Positions 8,518-17,427 of a stretch of 64,000 nt of DNA are shown here, piece after piece. The position numbers and the translations under genes were made by a program. The stretch is from Thalassospira profundimaris (GTDB lineage: Bacteria; Pseudomonadota; Alphaproteobacteria; Rhodospirillales; Thalassospiraceae): NCBI RefSeq assembly GCF_003326795.1, contig NZ_JPWI01000014.1:1-64000 (forward strand), read 5' to 3'. Below the pieces are notes generated by a model. That model saw nothing but the letters and a program-made list of their open reading frames with translations, searched no databases and was not told the origin of the DNA. Numbering within the stretch: the first letter of the stretch is position 1; each line of letters opens with the position of its first letter.

Positions 8518-8952
8518 TCAGTCGCGGACCACCATCACCGAACAATCGGCATGGCGGACAACACGGGCAGCATTCGGCCCAAGCAAATAGTCCTTGAGTT
8601 CCGGACGATGGGCCCCGATCACGATCAGATCGCAATTGGTTTTCTTGGCCATCTTCAGGATCACTTCATAGACAGTTCCCTGACCAACGATGTGCTGCAC
8701 CTTGATGTCGGCCGGGATGTTGGCCGACACGAATTCGTGCAAACGCTGGTTATAGGCTTCAAGCACCTTGCTTTCGTAACCCTTCGGGAAGAATTGCCCG
8801 ACCATTGACATACCAACAGTCGGAACAACTGTCAGGACGTGCAGGCGCGCGCCAAAGCTTTGCGCCTGCTTGATCGCAACCGGCACGGCCTTCTTCCAGG
8901 AAGACTCATGATCAAGGTCTACTGTAACCAGAATATCCTTATACATGCTCAT
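8518..8952 (-). CDS. Universal stress protein (UspA family) of a TAXI-TRAP operon
   Basis: A 144-aa single-domain UspA protein. The N-terminal ILVTVDLDHESSW strand-loop and C-terminal LIVIGAHRPELKDYLLG...CSVMVV strands fit the fold. The ATP-binding Gly pattern is incomplete, with Pro-Asn where G-S/T is usual. Stress proteins are often encoded with TRAP permeases (TeaD beside TeaABC binds ATP and tunes transport), and here the start is only 8 nt from the permease stop. A second ATG at 8946 has better Shine-Dalgarno spacing (GGGGAG) and may be the true start. Confidence 0.88.
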   Translation of the reverse strand: MSMYKDILVTVDLDHESSWKKAVPVAIKQAQSFGARLHVLTVVPTVGMSMVGQFFPKGYESKVLEAYNQRLHEFVSANIPADIKVQHIVGQGTVYEVILKMAKKTNCDLIVIGAHRPELKDYLLGPNAARVVRHADCSVMVVRD

Positions 8953-8960
8953 TCTCCCCG

Positions 8961-11564
8961 TCAGACCGTACCAAGCGCGTCTTCAGCGCGCTTGCGACGG
9001 CGTTGCAGAACAATGATCCCACCCAGCAGCAGGAATGCCGGAATGAAGAACACTTCCTTAGGCAAACGATCAGCCTCGACCTTCACCGCTGTGATTTCAA
9101 AGTCAAAATCAAGTCCGGCTTTCTCGGCAGGACCTGCAAAGACCAGATCATCAATAAAGATGCGACCGTCTTCGTTACGGATACCAATCCCGGCATTGTA
9201 AAGACGATCCTCGCCCGACCCTGCCGGACCAAGCGGCAACATCACGGATTTGGATATTTCCTCACCCTCGATATTGATGCCTTCAACATCCAGCAGGATA
9301 CTTGAATTTTCCGGCATCCCTTCGGCATCTTCAATAATTGTCGTTGCCGGAAGGTTATCGTAAGGCGGCTCGATCAGATCAAGCCAGAAGCCCGGACGGA
9401 ACAGAGTGAAAGCAATCAGCAACAAGGCCGCACTTTCCCAAATCTTCGAACGGGCAAAGAAATACCCCTGCGTTGCTGCGGCAAAGACCAGCATGGCGAC
9501 TGTCGATACTATAATCACCATCACAACATCAAATGGATGATCCAGACCGATCATCAAAAGCTGTGTATTGAACAGGAACAGGAACGGCAGAACTGCGGTC
9601 CGCATCGAATAGAAGAACGCAACCACACCCGTCTTCATCGGATCTGAACCCGATACCGCAGCTGCGGCAAAGGATGCCAGGCCAACCGGTGGTGTCACAT
9701 CGGCCATGATGCCGAAATAGAACACAAACAGGTGAACTGCGATCAACGGCACGATCAGACCGTTTTCCGCCCCCAGTTCGACGATCACCGGCGCCATCAG
9801 GCTCGAAACCACGATATAGTTCGCCGTGGTCGGAAGCCCCATGCCAAGGATCAGACTGATCACTGCCGTAAAGATCAGGATCAGCATCAGGTTGCCGCCG
9901 GAAATCAGCTCGACGAACTCAACCATCACCTGCCCGATACCGGTCAGCGATACTGTACCCACGATAATACCAGCCGCAGCCGTCGCGACACCGATACCGA
10001 TCATGTTACGCGCACCGGTCGCAAAACCGTCAATGACATCGGCAAAGCCCAGTTTCAAACCGGCAGCAAAGTCAGGCGTCTTGCGGAAGTACGATTTTGC
10101 CGCATGCTGGGTCAGCATGATGAAGATCATCAGTACGGTGGCCCAGAATGCAGAAAGCCCGGGTGATTTGAGTTCGATCATCAGGAACCAGACCAGCACG
10201 ACAACCGGCAGCAGATAATGCAATCCGGCCTTTGCCGTTTCACCAAGTGCCGGCAGTTCGAGAACCGGCTGGTTCGGATCATCCATTTCAAGATCGGGAT
10301 ATTTGGCAGCGTAGTAGAGACCCGCCAGATAGATCGCAGCACATTCGGTCGCAACGATCCAGCCGACTGCGGCGCCAAACAGCTGCTTCTGGAAGAGAAT
10401 GGCGTAATAGACCAGCCCCGAAAGAACGATCAGCGACAGCACGAACAGCAGCGACCGGATCAATGTCTGGCCGAGGGTCGAGGTCACCCGTTTCGGCAGA
10501 CCTTTCATGTTCGCCTTAAGAGCTTCAAGGTGAACAATATAGATCAGCGCAATATAGGAAATCGTTGCTGGCAGGAAGGCATGCTTGATAACTTCCGGAT
10601 ACGGAATGCCGACATACTCGACCATCAGGAAGGCCGCAGCCCCCATCACCGGTGGCATGATCTGACCGTTGACCGAAGAAGCAACTTCCACCGCACCGGC
10701 TTTTTCACCCGAGAAACCAACGCGTTTCATCAACGGAATGGTAAATGTCCCGGTGGTCACAACGTTCGCAATCGACGAACCGGAAATCAGACCGGTCATC
10801 GCCGATGACAAAACAGCAGCCTTTGCCGGACCACCGCGCATGTGACCAAGGGCAGCAAACGCGACCTTGATGAAATAGTTGCCAGCCCCTGCCTTATCAA
10901 GCAACGAACCAAACAGCACGAACAGGAAGACGAAGCTTGTCGATACGCCAAGCGCAATACCAAACACGCCTTCGGTCGTAATCCACTGATGGGACATTGC
11001 CTTGGAGAAGCTTGCACCGGCCCACTGAAGAACTTCCGGCACCCAGGGTGCATTCCCGAAGAACACGTAAACCAGGAACAGTACAGCCACACACATCAAG
11101 GGCGGACCAAGTGCGCGGCGGGTTGCTTCAAGCAACAGCACCAGCCCGGCACCTGCGACAACAAGGTCCTGGGTAATCGGAAGCCCCGGACGCCCTGCGA
11201 GATCGCGATAAAAGATGTAAATATATGCAGCACAAAAAGCAGCCGCAGCGGCAAGAATCCAATCTACAATCGGGATATAGCTGCGCGGCGAGCTTTTGAA
11301 GGCCGGATAGGCCAGAAACGCAAGAAATACAGCAAAAGCCAAATGGATCGACCGTGCCTCGGTCGAGTTGAACACGCCAAAACTGACAATATAAGGCAGC
11401 GGCGATGCCAGCCACAGCTGGAACAGGGACCATGCGACGGCCACATACAGCAACACCTTTGCTGTCATGCCGGTCGGCTGGCGCGCCCCTGTATCATTTT
11501 CCGCAATCAGGTCTTGCAGGTCCTGATCAGACGCAGCCTGGTTTGCGTTTTTCACGTCGGTCAT
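8961..11564 (-). CDS. TAXI-type TRAP transporter fused 4TM/12TM permease
   Basis: An 867-aa inner-membrane protein fusing the DctQ-like and DctM-like parts, as is usual for TAXI systems. DctM signatures are seen, for example SGSSIANVVTTGTF, GQIMPPVMGAAAFL and LGMGLPTTANY. The last about 170 residues form a DUF3394-type domain (hydrophilic, ending in one membrane span and RRRKR). The frame is open to 11666, but the ATG at 11564 is chosen because GGGAG precedes it at good spacing and the extra 34 residues look untranslated. The receptor gene lies upstream, separated by a hairpin with a T-run. Confidence 0.92.
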   Translation of the reverse strand: MTDVKNANQAASDQDLQDLIAENDTGARQPTGMTAKVLLYVAVAWSLFQLWLASPLPYIVSFGVFNSTEARSIHLAFAVFLAFLAYPAFKSSPRSYIPIVDWILAAAAAFCAAYIYIFYRDLAGRPGLPITQDLVVAGAGLVLLLEATRRALGPPLMCVAVLFLVYVFFGNAPWVPEVLQWAGASFSKAMSHQWITTEGVFGIALGVSTSFVFLFVLFGSLLDKAGAGNYFIKVAFAALGHMRGGPAKAAVLSSAMTGLISGSSIANVVTTGTFTIPLMKRVGFSGEKAGAVEVASSVNGQIMPPVMGAAAFLMVEYVGIPYPEVIKHAFLPATISYIALIYIVHLEALKANMKGLPKRVTSTLGQTLIRSLLFVLSLIVLSGLVYYAILFQKQLFGAAVGWIVATECAAIYLAGLYYAAKYPDLEMDDPNQPVLELPALGETAKAGLHYLLPVVVLVWFLMIELKSPGLSAFWATVLMIFIMLTQHAAKSYFRKTPDFAAGLKLGFADVIDGFATGARNMIGIGVATAAAGIIVGTVSLTGIGQVMVEFVELISGGNLMLILIFTAVISLILGMGLPTTANYIVVSSLMAPVIVELGAENGLIVPLIAVHLFVFYFGIMADVTPPVGLASFAAAAVSGSDPMKTGVVAFFYSMRTAVLPFLFLFNTQLLMIGLDHPFDVVMVIIVSTVAMLVFAAATQGYFFARSKIWESAALLLIAFTLFRPGFWLDLIEPPYDNLPATTIIEDAEGMPENSSILLDVEGINIEGEEISKSVMLPLGPAGSGEDRLYNAGIGIRNEDGRIFIDDLVFAGPAEKAGLDFDFEITAVKVEADRLPKEVFFIPAFLLLGGIIVLQRRRKRAEDALGTV

Positions 11565-11705
11565 TTCAAACTCCCGGTCTGATCGGAGATTCATGTTCCG
11601 GCTTCCCAGAAACAAAAAATCTCCGTCGACACACACCCGGTCGCCCACGGAGTACATTGGTATCAATCAAAGATACCGGTTTTTAAAGTTTTTTGGTCGT
11701 ACCCA

Positions 11706-11751
11706 ACGGGCGAAAGAAAGAAAAACGGAGGGCAACTTGCTGCCCTCCGTT
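11706..11751 (-). terminator. Attenuator/terminator between TAXI receptor and permease genes
   Basis: An 11-bp stem (11724-11734 with 11741-11751) followed, on the minus strand, by TTTTTCTTTCTTTC. It lies right after the receptor stop and about 160 nt before the permease start. It probably lets only part of the transcripts reach the permease and stress-protein genes. Confidence 0.8.
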
Positions 11752-11761
11752 CCTGCCTGAA

Positions 11762-12739
11762 TTACATCAGGCCTGCTTCTTTGTAGTATTTTGCAGCGCC
11801 GTCATGCAGCGGAGCCGACAGGCCGTCTTTGACCATTTCTTCTTTGACGAGATTTGCGAAAGCCGGATGCAGCTTTTTGAAATCTTCGAAGTTGTCAAAG
11901 ACTGCTTTAACAACATGGTAAACGACGTCCGCGTCAGTTGCGGTCGAGGAAACGAAGGTCGCGCCAACACCAAAGGTTTTGACGTCATCCGGGTTTCCGC
12001 GATACATGCCGCCCGGAATGGTGGCAACACGATAGTACGGGTTGTCAGCAACCAGCTTGTCGATGGCTTCGCCAGCAACTTCAACCAGAACGGAATCACA
12101 TGCAGTGGTGGCTTCCTGGATCGAACCGGACGGATGACCAACGGTGTAGATCATTGCGTCAATCTTGTTGTCGCAAAGCGCCTGGGACTGTTCAGCCGGC
12201 TTCAGTTCGGACGCCAGTGCGAAATCGTCAAGGGTCCAGCCTTTGGCTGCCATAACGATGTCCATGGTGTCGCGCTGACCCGAACCCGGGTTACCGATAT
12301 TCACGCGCTTTCCTTTGAGATCGTCAAAGGTTTTGATGCCGGCATCTGCACGGGCAACAACGGTGAACGGCTCGGGATGGATGGAGAAGACCGCACGAAG
12401 GTCTTCGAACGGACCAACCTCTTTAAAGGCTTTCTCACCATGCAGCGCATAGTACTGAATGTCAGACTGGGCAACACCAAGGTCCAGCTCGCCGGAACGG
12501 ATGGTGTTGATGTTGTAGGAAGAACCACCAGTGGATTCAACCGAGCAACGAATGCCATGCTCTTTGCGATCCTTGTTGACCAGACGGCAAATCGCGCCAC
12601 CGGTCGGGTAGTAAACGCCCGTCACGCCACCGGTACCGATGGTGATGAAACGGTTTTCCTGTGCTGATGCCTGACCAGCAAAAAGCGATGCGCCAGCAAT
12701 AGCTGCGACTGCAGTCGCTACTGCAATTAGTTTTTTCAT
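11762..12739 (-). CDS. TAXI family TRAP substrate-binding protein
   Basis: A 325-aa periplasmic receptor of the TAXI (TRAP-associated extracytoplasmic immunogenic) family. The signal peptide has cleavage after ASA, residue 26. The mature start [24 protein letters not shown] is the classic family opening, and [13 protein letters not shown] and VGHPSGSI are further family segments. Known or proposed TAXI ligands include glutamate and other small carboxylates; the ligand here is unknown. The upstream in-frame ATG at 12784 is rejected because the ATG at 12739 gives a proper signal peptide and has GGGAG upstream. An aminotransferase/BKACE operon lies just upstream on the same strand. Confidence 0.93.
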   Translation of the reverse strand: MKKLIAVATAVAAIAGASLFAGQASAQENRFITIGTGGVTGVYYPTGGAICRLVNKDRKEHGIRCSVESTGGSSYNINTIRSGELDLGVAQSDIQYYALHGEKAFKEVGPFEDLRAVFSIHPEPFTVVARADAGIKTFDDLKGKRVNIGNPGSGQRDTMDIVMAAKGWTLDDFALASELKPAEQSQALCDNKIDAMIYTVGHPSGSIQEATTACDSVLVEVAGEAIDKLVADNPYYRVATIPGGMYRGNPDDVKTFGVGATFVSSTATDADVVYHVVKAVFDNFEDFKKLHPAFANLVKEEMVKDGLSAPLHDGAAKYYKEAGLM

Positions 12740-12944
12740 TAGGATTAGCTCCCTTGTACACCCTGTTATAAGGCATCCTTCCATTCGTCCTTGGAACAGA
12801 AGAATTTCTTGAAAACACCCAACATAGTAGATGTTTTGACGCCGGGATTATAGGTTCCAGCTTGATGAATTAAAAGCCCATAACCCCGAAGCTCCTGATA
12901 TTTCGCTGATTATTTCATTATGATATGCGTTTAAACTGTGGCTC

Positions 12945-13778
12945 CTACCATACCGGTTGCATGAGGCATTTCGCCTGTTCACCTGTCGCGATTTTACGCC
13001 CCATCAAGCGAGAACCCTCACGCGCCTGAGCAATCAATTCAGCATTGTCCGACGCTGGCGATCCGTCAACCTTAAGATGATTATTCTCAAACCCTATGCG
13101 CGCATGACCGCCAAGACCGGCACCGGTCAAAATACAGGCATTCTCAAATGCCCCGAATGCACACAACATCCATTCGGATATATAGGAACTCGTTCCAAGG
13201 AATGGCAACAGCTCGGCCGGATCGGATATCTGTCCGACTGTGTAACGCCCCAGAACGAATAGAACCGGGAACTTTTCGCCCGGAAGAACCCCGATTTCGA
13301 CCAACTGGTTAAAGCGCACGACGTCCTCGGGCGCATAGAGGATGAATTGCGGCAGGATGCCTGCTTCGCGCATGAATTCGAAAAACACCTTCAAGGCGTT
13401 CAGGTCTGCATCAATCGGCGCAATTTCCCGAACCGCAATTGATACCGCATCGGGAACAAGGTCTCGGATCATCGCCATCTGATCGCGCGCGCTATACATT
13501 CCGACGGCCTCGGTCGTCACCTGCAACAGCATATCCGGTCCGACAGCCGCCCGTACCTCGGTCAGCATTTCGCGATAGCGGCCAACATCGAGACTGTGTT
13601 TCTGGTCATCATCGCGCACATGAAGATGCATCATCCCAGCCCCGGCCTGTTTGCAGGCCAAGGCTTCCCGGGCAACCTCGGCGGCGGAGATCGGAATATT
13701 GATCAGATCCGCCTTGGTTTTCCGGGCTCCATTGGGTGCTGATGCAATCAGAAACGGTGTTTCGCCATAGACCATCAT
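12945..13778 (-). CDS. Beta-keto acid cleavage enzyme (BKACE, DUF849 family)
   Basis: A 277-aa zinc enzyme of the family founded by the lysine-fermentation 3-keto-5-aminohexanoate cleavage enzyme. These enzymes condense a beta-keto acid with acetyl-CoA and split it into acetoacetate and a new CoA ester. The zinc-binding pair H51/H53 (MMHLHVRD) is present, as are LLQVTTEA and the late GHARIGFENN segment whose Glu is a family ligand. Its ATG overlaps the stop of the aminotransferase (ATGA), so the two are translationally coupled. That pairing suggests the aminotransferase makes the beta-keto acid from a beta-amino acid. The true substrate is not readable from sequence. Confidence 0.88.
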   Translation of the reverse strand: MMVYGETPFLIASAPNGARKTKADLINIPISAAEVAREALACKQAGAGMMHLHVRDDDQKHSLDVGRYREMLTEVRAAVGPDMLLQVTTEAVGMYSARDQMAMIRDLVPDAVSIAVREIAPIDADLNALKVFFEFMREAGILPQFILYAPEDVVRFNQLVEIGVLPGEKFPVLFVLGRYTVGQISDPAELLPFLGTSSYISEWMLCAFGAFENACILTGAGLGGHARIGFENNHLKVDGSPASDNAELIAQAREGSRLMGRKIATGEQAKCLMQPVW

Positions 13779-15151
13779 GAAAGTCCCTCGGCTGCAAAGA
13801 CGTCATCAAGCGCCGCACCAAACAGATCAACGATCTTTGCAACATCGTCTTCTGTCACGATAAATGCAGGGGCAAACAGCACGTGATCCCCACGCACCCC
13901 GTCAATCGTCCCCCCCATCGGATAAGCCATCAATCCACGGGCAAATGCCGCTTTCTTGATCTTGGCATTGATCTTGAGCGACGGATCAAACGGCTCTTTG
14001 GTTTCACGGTTCGCAACAAGCTCGACACCACGGAAAAGACCGCGCCCGCGAATATCCCCAACAAAGGGATGCTGACCAAATTTGTCCTGCAACCCATTCA
14101 CAAGGTTTTCCCCCTGCGTGACCACATTTACCAGAAGATTGCGTTCCCGAATGACACGCTGGGTTGCCAGTGCTGCGGCACAGGCTGTTGCATGGCCCTG
14201 ATAGGTATGGCCATGCTGGAAGAAGCCCGACCCGGTGGCAATCGCATCATTGATCTTTTTGGAAACCAGAACCGCACCGATTGGCTGATAACCGGCACCA
14301 AGCCCCTTGGCGATGGTTTGCAGATCGCCGGAAATGCCTTCCTGTTCGATGGCATGCAAAGTCCCGGTCCTGCCCATCCCGCACATGACTTCATCAAGGA
14401 TCAGCAACACGCCATACTGATCGCAAATCTCGCGGATACGCTTGAAATATCCCGGTACCGGAGCAAGCGCACCAGCAGTCGCGCCAACAACCGGCTCGGC
14501 GACAAAGGCCGCAACATTATCCGCACCAAGTTCAAGAATGGCGGTTTCAAGTTCGTTCGCAACGCGAAGGCCGTAGGCCTCTGGCGTTTCATCAGCCCGC
14601 TGATCACGATACTGGTAAACCGGTGCGATATGGCTTGCGGTGATCAAAAGCGGTTCAAACTGTTTACGCCGCCACATATTGCCGCCAACCGACAGCGCGC
14701 CCAGTGTATTGCCATGATAGGACTGACGCCGGGCAATAACGTATTTACGCTCCGGCTGGCCGATCTCAAGGAAGTACTGCCGCGCCATCTTAAGGGCCGC
14801 TTCGGTTGCCTCGGACCCGCCGGAAACGAAATAGACCTTATCAATACCGGCCGGTGCATTGGCGACCAGTTCGTCAGCCAGTTCTTCCATGGCGTCTGAT
14901 GAAAAGAACCCGGAATGGGCATAGGCAATCTGATCGATCTGGGCATGCATTGCTGCACGAACGTCCGGGTCGGAATGACCAAGGCATGAAACAGCGGCCC
15001 CACCGCAGGCATCAAGATAACTCTTGCCCGTCTCATCAAAGATATAAATACCCTCTCCGCGCACGGCACGTGGCGGGGTCGCGATGCTTGTACGATGCAA
15101 AACGCGGGTCGATGCATTGGGAACTGTTTTGGCGTTTGACGCAGTTGTCAT
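13775..15151 (-). CDS. Class III (omega-type) PLP aminotransferase
   Basis: A 458-aa pyridoxal-phosphate aminotransferase. Family landmarks are in order: YLDACGGAAVSCLGHSDP, YFVSGGSEATEAALKMARQ, the RQSYHGNTLGALS region, DEVMCGMGRTG, and the Schiff-base lysine K282 in AKGLGAGYQPIGA. Such enzymes act on omega- or beta-amino groups. The frame is open upstream to 15346, but that stretch runs into the regulator gene; the ATG at 15151 gives a normal N terminus. It is the middle gene of the rpiR-like / aminotransferase / BKACE operon, 28 nt after the regulator stop and overlapping the BKACE start by 4 nt. Confidence 0.9.
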   Translation of the reverse strand: MTTASNAKTVPNASTRVLHRTSIATPPRAVRGEGIYIFDETGKSYLDACGGAAVSCLGHSDPDVRAAMHAQIDQIAYAHSGFFSSDAMEELADELVANAPAGIDKVYFVSGGSEATEAALKMARQYFLEIGQPERKYVIARRQSYHGNTLGALSVGGNMWRRKQFEPLLITASHIAPVYQYRDQRADETPEAYGLRVANELETAILELGADNVAAFVAEPVVGATAGALAPVPGYFKRIREICDQYGVLLILDEVMCGMGRTGTLHAIEQEGISGDLQTIAKGLGAGYQPIGAVLVSKKINDAIATGSGFFQHGHTYQGHATACAAALATQRVIRERNLLVNVVTQGENLVNGLQDKFGQHPFVGDIRGRGLFRGVELVANRETKEPFDPSLKINAKIKKAAFARGLMAYPMGGTIDGVRGDHVLFAPAFIVTEDDVAKIVDLFGAALDDVFAAEGLS

Positions 15152-15179
15152 GTTCGGAAATTCCGTAAGAGCCCTGACC

Positions 15180-16055
15180 CTAGTTTTCAAAATAGGTATC
15201 AAAGGCAGCAAGTTGTTCTTCTGCAGCAGAAATCCGTTGCAGGGCCTTTTGACCACCGCGCGCGACAAGCAGCGCAACAAGCGCCTGCATGACCGACAAA
15301 GCGGCGGTAAAACTCTGGAAAAAGGATTGCGACGTGTCACGAACAACCAGTTTGGTCATGGCTTCAAGCGCAATCGGGGAAACATCGGAATCGCTCACCG
15401 CGATCACCGGGCAATGCTGGGAGCGTGCAAAATCAACTGCGCGCACCGTGTCACGGATATAGGGTTTTGCCCCGACCGCGATCATCAGGTCACGGCGGCC
15501 AATCCCGCGCAATTCATCCCCGAACGCGCCGGAATGACCATCAACCAGCACCCCGTTGTCACGAAACAGGCGATAGGCATAAGCAAACTGATAGGCCGCA
15601 GGATAAGCAGCCCCGCGCCCGACAATATAAACATGACGGGCATTTTCGATTGCCATACAGGCTTCGATCATCCGCGCGCTGAGATCAGGACTGAATGCCG
15701 CACTGATATTGTCAATTTCCGTACGCGCGATACTTTCCAGCAGATGCTCGTCGCGATTGGCATCATTTTCCGTGCTTTGGGTTTCGCGGGCGCGCTGGGC
15801 GTAGCTGGCGGGTTGATCAAGCAGTCTCGTCTGATAGTGGTCGCGAAATTCTTGCCAGGTCTCGATCCCGATGGCCCCCATCAACCGGGTAATGGTGCTT
15901 GGCGGCACACCCGCCGCCGCCGCAAGTGCGCGCATCGAACGCAAGGCAACCTCATTGGGATGATCAAGGATATAGCGCGCAGCTTTCTGCATCTGCGGAC
16001 TAAGCTTGGCGTAGTCCGAGATCAGTTTTTCGCGCAAATCAGAATACAAACCCAT
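15180..16055 (-). CDS. RpiR/MurR family transcriptional regulator
   Basis: A 291-aa regulator with the standard two-part build. An N-terminal helix-turn-helix (about residues 1-77, including SMRALAAAAGVPPSTITRLMGAIG) is followed by a SIS sugar/amino-acid-phosphate-binding fold at about 120-265 (VYIVGRGAAYPAAY, GELRGIGRRD). It heads the operon with the aminotransferase and BKACE genes and is the obvious candidate to control it. A TTG just before the ATG could be an alternative start; GGAGGT lies upstream of both. A palindromic site occurs about 90-120 nt upstream. Confidence 0.9.
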   Translation of the reverse strand: MGLYSDLREKLISDYAKLSPQMQKAARYILDHPNEVALRSMRALAAAAGVPPSTITRLMGAIGIETWQEFRDHYQTRLLDQPASYAQRARETQSTENDANRDEHLLESIARTEIDNISAAFSPDLSARMIEACMAIENARHVYIVGRGAAYPAAYQFAYAYRLFRDNGVLVDGHSGAFGDELRGIGRRDLMIAVGAKPYIRDTVRAVDFARSQHCPVIAVSDSDVSPIALEAMTKLVVRDTSQSFFQSFTAALSVMQALVALLVARGGQKALQRISAAEEQLAAFDTYFEN

Positions 16056-16122
16056 CAATCAGGCACCTCCGCACAACAGGACACCTGAAATTACGCCACA
16101 AGATGCTCGACATCGCAACATA

Positions 16123-16172
16123 TGTTTCAAAATTACACGACATGAAACACATGTTTCATCACAGTGTTTCAT
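16123..16172. promoter_or_regulatory. Probable RpiR-type operator: repeated TGTTTCA boxes
   Basis: A perfect palindrome ATGAAACA-CA-TGTTTCAT occupies 16142-16159. Two more copies of the same half-site lie at 16123-16129 and 16165-16172. GAAAC-type palindromes are typical of RpiR-family regulators, and the site sits just upstream of the rpiR-like gene, so autoregulation is likely. It is also about 160 nt before the plus-strand REC-Hpt gene, which could share control. Confidence 0.7.
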
Positions 16173-16332
16173 GCGTTTAAAGTCCGCCACGCTTGCGAAT
16201 TTGAAAAACCATGGACTTATTAGAAAAAACTGTAACAATAATAAGAGTCACTCAAGGAACCTGAGCGTTTCAGATAAAAAGAATATTTGTGCCGTTTGGT
16301 AAGGGACTGGGCACCGAATCGGTAGGTGGCCA

Positions 16333-17427
16333 ATGGAACATCAGATCATCAACGCGCTTGCGCAAACACAAGCAGGCATTGCGCTTTTTGACGCTGACGA
16401 ACGGATTGTCTATGCCAATCCGGCGTGGGAACAATTAATCACGGGCGTTGCCGAAGAAGACCTGATCTTCAACGAAACCGAACTTGCCGATGGCGGCATG
16501 ATTTCAATCTGCTTTGTTAAGCCACAACACGTCCCGCTTGATAAGATCAATCTTTCGAACTCGGCCAATGATGCCAAAATCGGAACTGTGATCATTGCCG
16601 ATGACAGCGAAAGCAACCGTATGGTCGCCCGCCGTATCCTTCAGGCCGAGGGATACAGCATCGTCGAAGCCAGCAACGGCCAGAGCGTTCTGAACATGTT
16701 GCGTCGGGGGGTGAATGCCGATTTGATCCTGATGGATGTCGAAATGCCCGACATGGACGGCTTGCACACAACCCGCCGGATCCGTCACATGCCCGGCCCC
16801 GTATCACAGACCCCGATCATCGCCCTGTCGGCCCATCAATCGCGTGACTGGAATGTTATTGCCCGTCAGTCCGGTGTTGATGAATTCATCAACAAGCCAA
16901 TCCAGCGTGAAAAGCTCATTGAAACCATGCAGGACCTGATTGCGCGCACGTCGGGTGCCGGAAAAAATGCAAAACCGACATCCTCCCCCCCGCCACATTT
17001 GCGCAGCAAAAGTGCCCGCCTTGGTCGTCCTTCCCGCCCGGAATCCCTGACCAGTCCGGTACTTGATATCCGGGTGCTGGAACAACTTTACAATGATGCC
17101 GGTGAGGAGGGTGCGCGTTGTGGCATTGATATCTTTATCAATGAAACGGAATCCCGACTGGTCAAGATCGACAAGGCATTGTCCGAGGACGATCTGAAAA
17201 CAGTCCGAAACGAAGTTCACGCCCTTAAAAGCACGTCGGGGACGTTTGGTCTGCGCCAACTGTCCGAACTTTGCGAAACGACCCAGTCCATTTTCGAGGA
17301 TGCCGAATTTGACGAAGACCGCGTGCTGGCACTGTCACGTCAGGTTGTCCAGCTTGCACCAACGGCATTGACTGCTTTGAACCTGTATCGACGGTCACGC
17401 CATATCGGCAGCAACAACACGATCTGA
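16333..17427 (+). CDS. Response-regulator receiver protein with C-terminal Hpt domain
   Basis: A 364-aa signalling protein without a kinase. Residues 1-40 look like the first half of a PAS domain (GIALFDADERIVYANPAWEQL). A receiver domain at about 83-205 carries the phospho-acceptor D135 (LILMDVEMP). After a Pro/Ser-rich linker, an Hpt domain at about 245-350 carries H296 (HALKSTSGTFG). It can therefore be phosphorylated on Asp and pass phosphate through His, as in phosphorelays; the partner kinase is not in the window. Its last 33 bases overlap the end of the convergent asparagine synthase gene. Confidence 0.85.
   Translation: MEHQIINALAQTQAGIALFDADERIVYANPAWEQLITGVAEEDLIFNETELADGGMISICFVKPQHVPLDKINLSNSANDAKIGTVIIADDSESNRMVARRILQAEGYSIVEASNGQSVLNMLRRGVNADLILMDVEMPDMDGLHTTRRIRHMPGPVSQTPIIALSAHQSRDWNVIARQSGVDEFINKPIQREKLIETMQDLIARTSGAGKNAKPTSSPPPHLRSKSARLGRPSRPESLTSPVLDIRVLEQLYNDAGEEGARCGIDIFINETESRLVKIDKALSEDDLKTVRNEVHALKSTSGTFGLRQLSELCETTQSIFEDAEFDEDRVLALSRQVVQLAPTALTALNLYRRSRHIGSNNTI

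Noticed and set aside
11693..12667. A 324-codon open frame opposite the TAXI receptor gene
   Set aside because: The minus-strand receptor has a signal peptide and family motifs; the plus-strand frame shows neither and is a shadow.
13883..16088. Two 330-codon open frames opposite the aminotransferase and RpiR genes
   Set aside because: Both oppose well-recognised proteins and contain no plausible domain.
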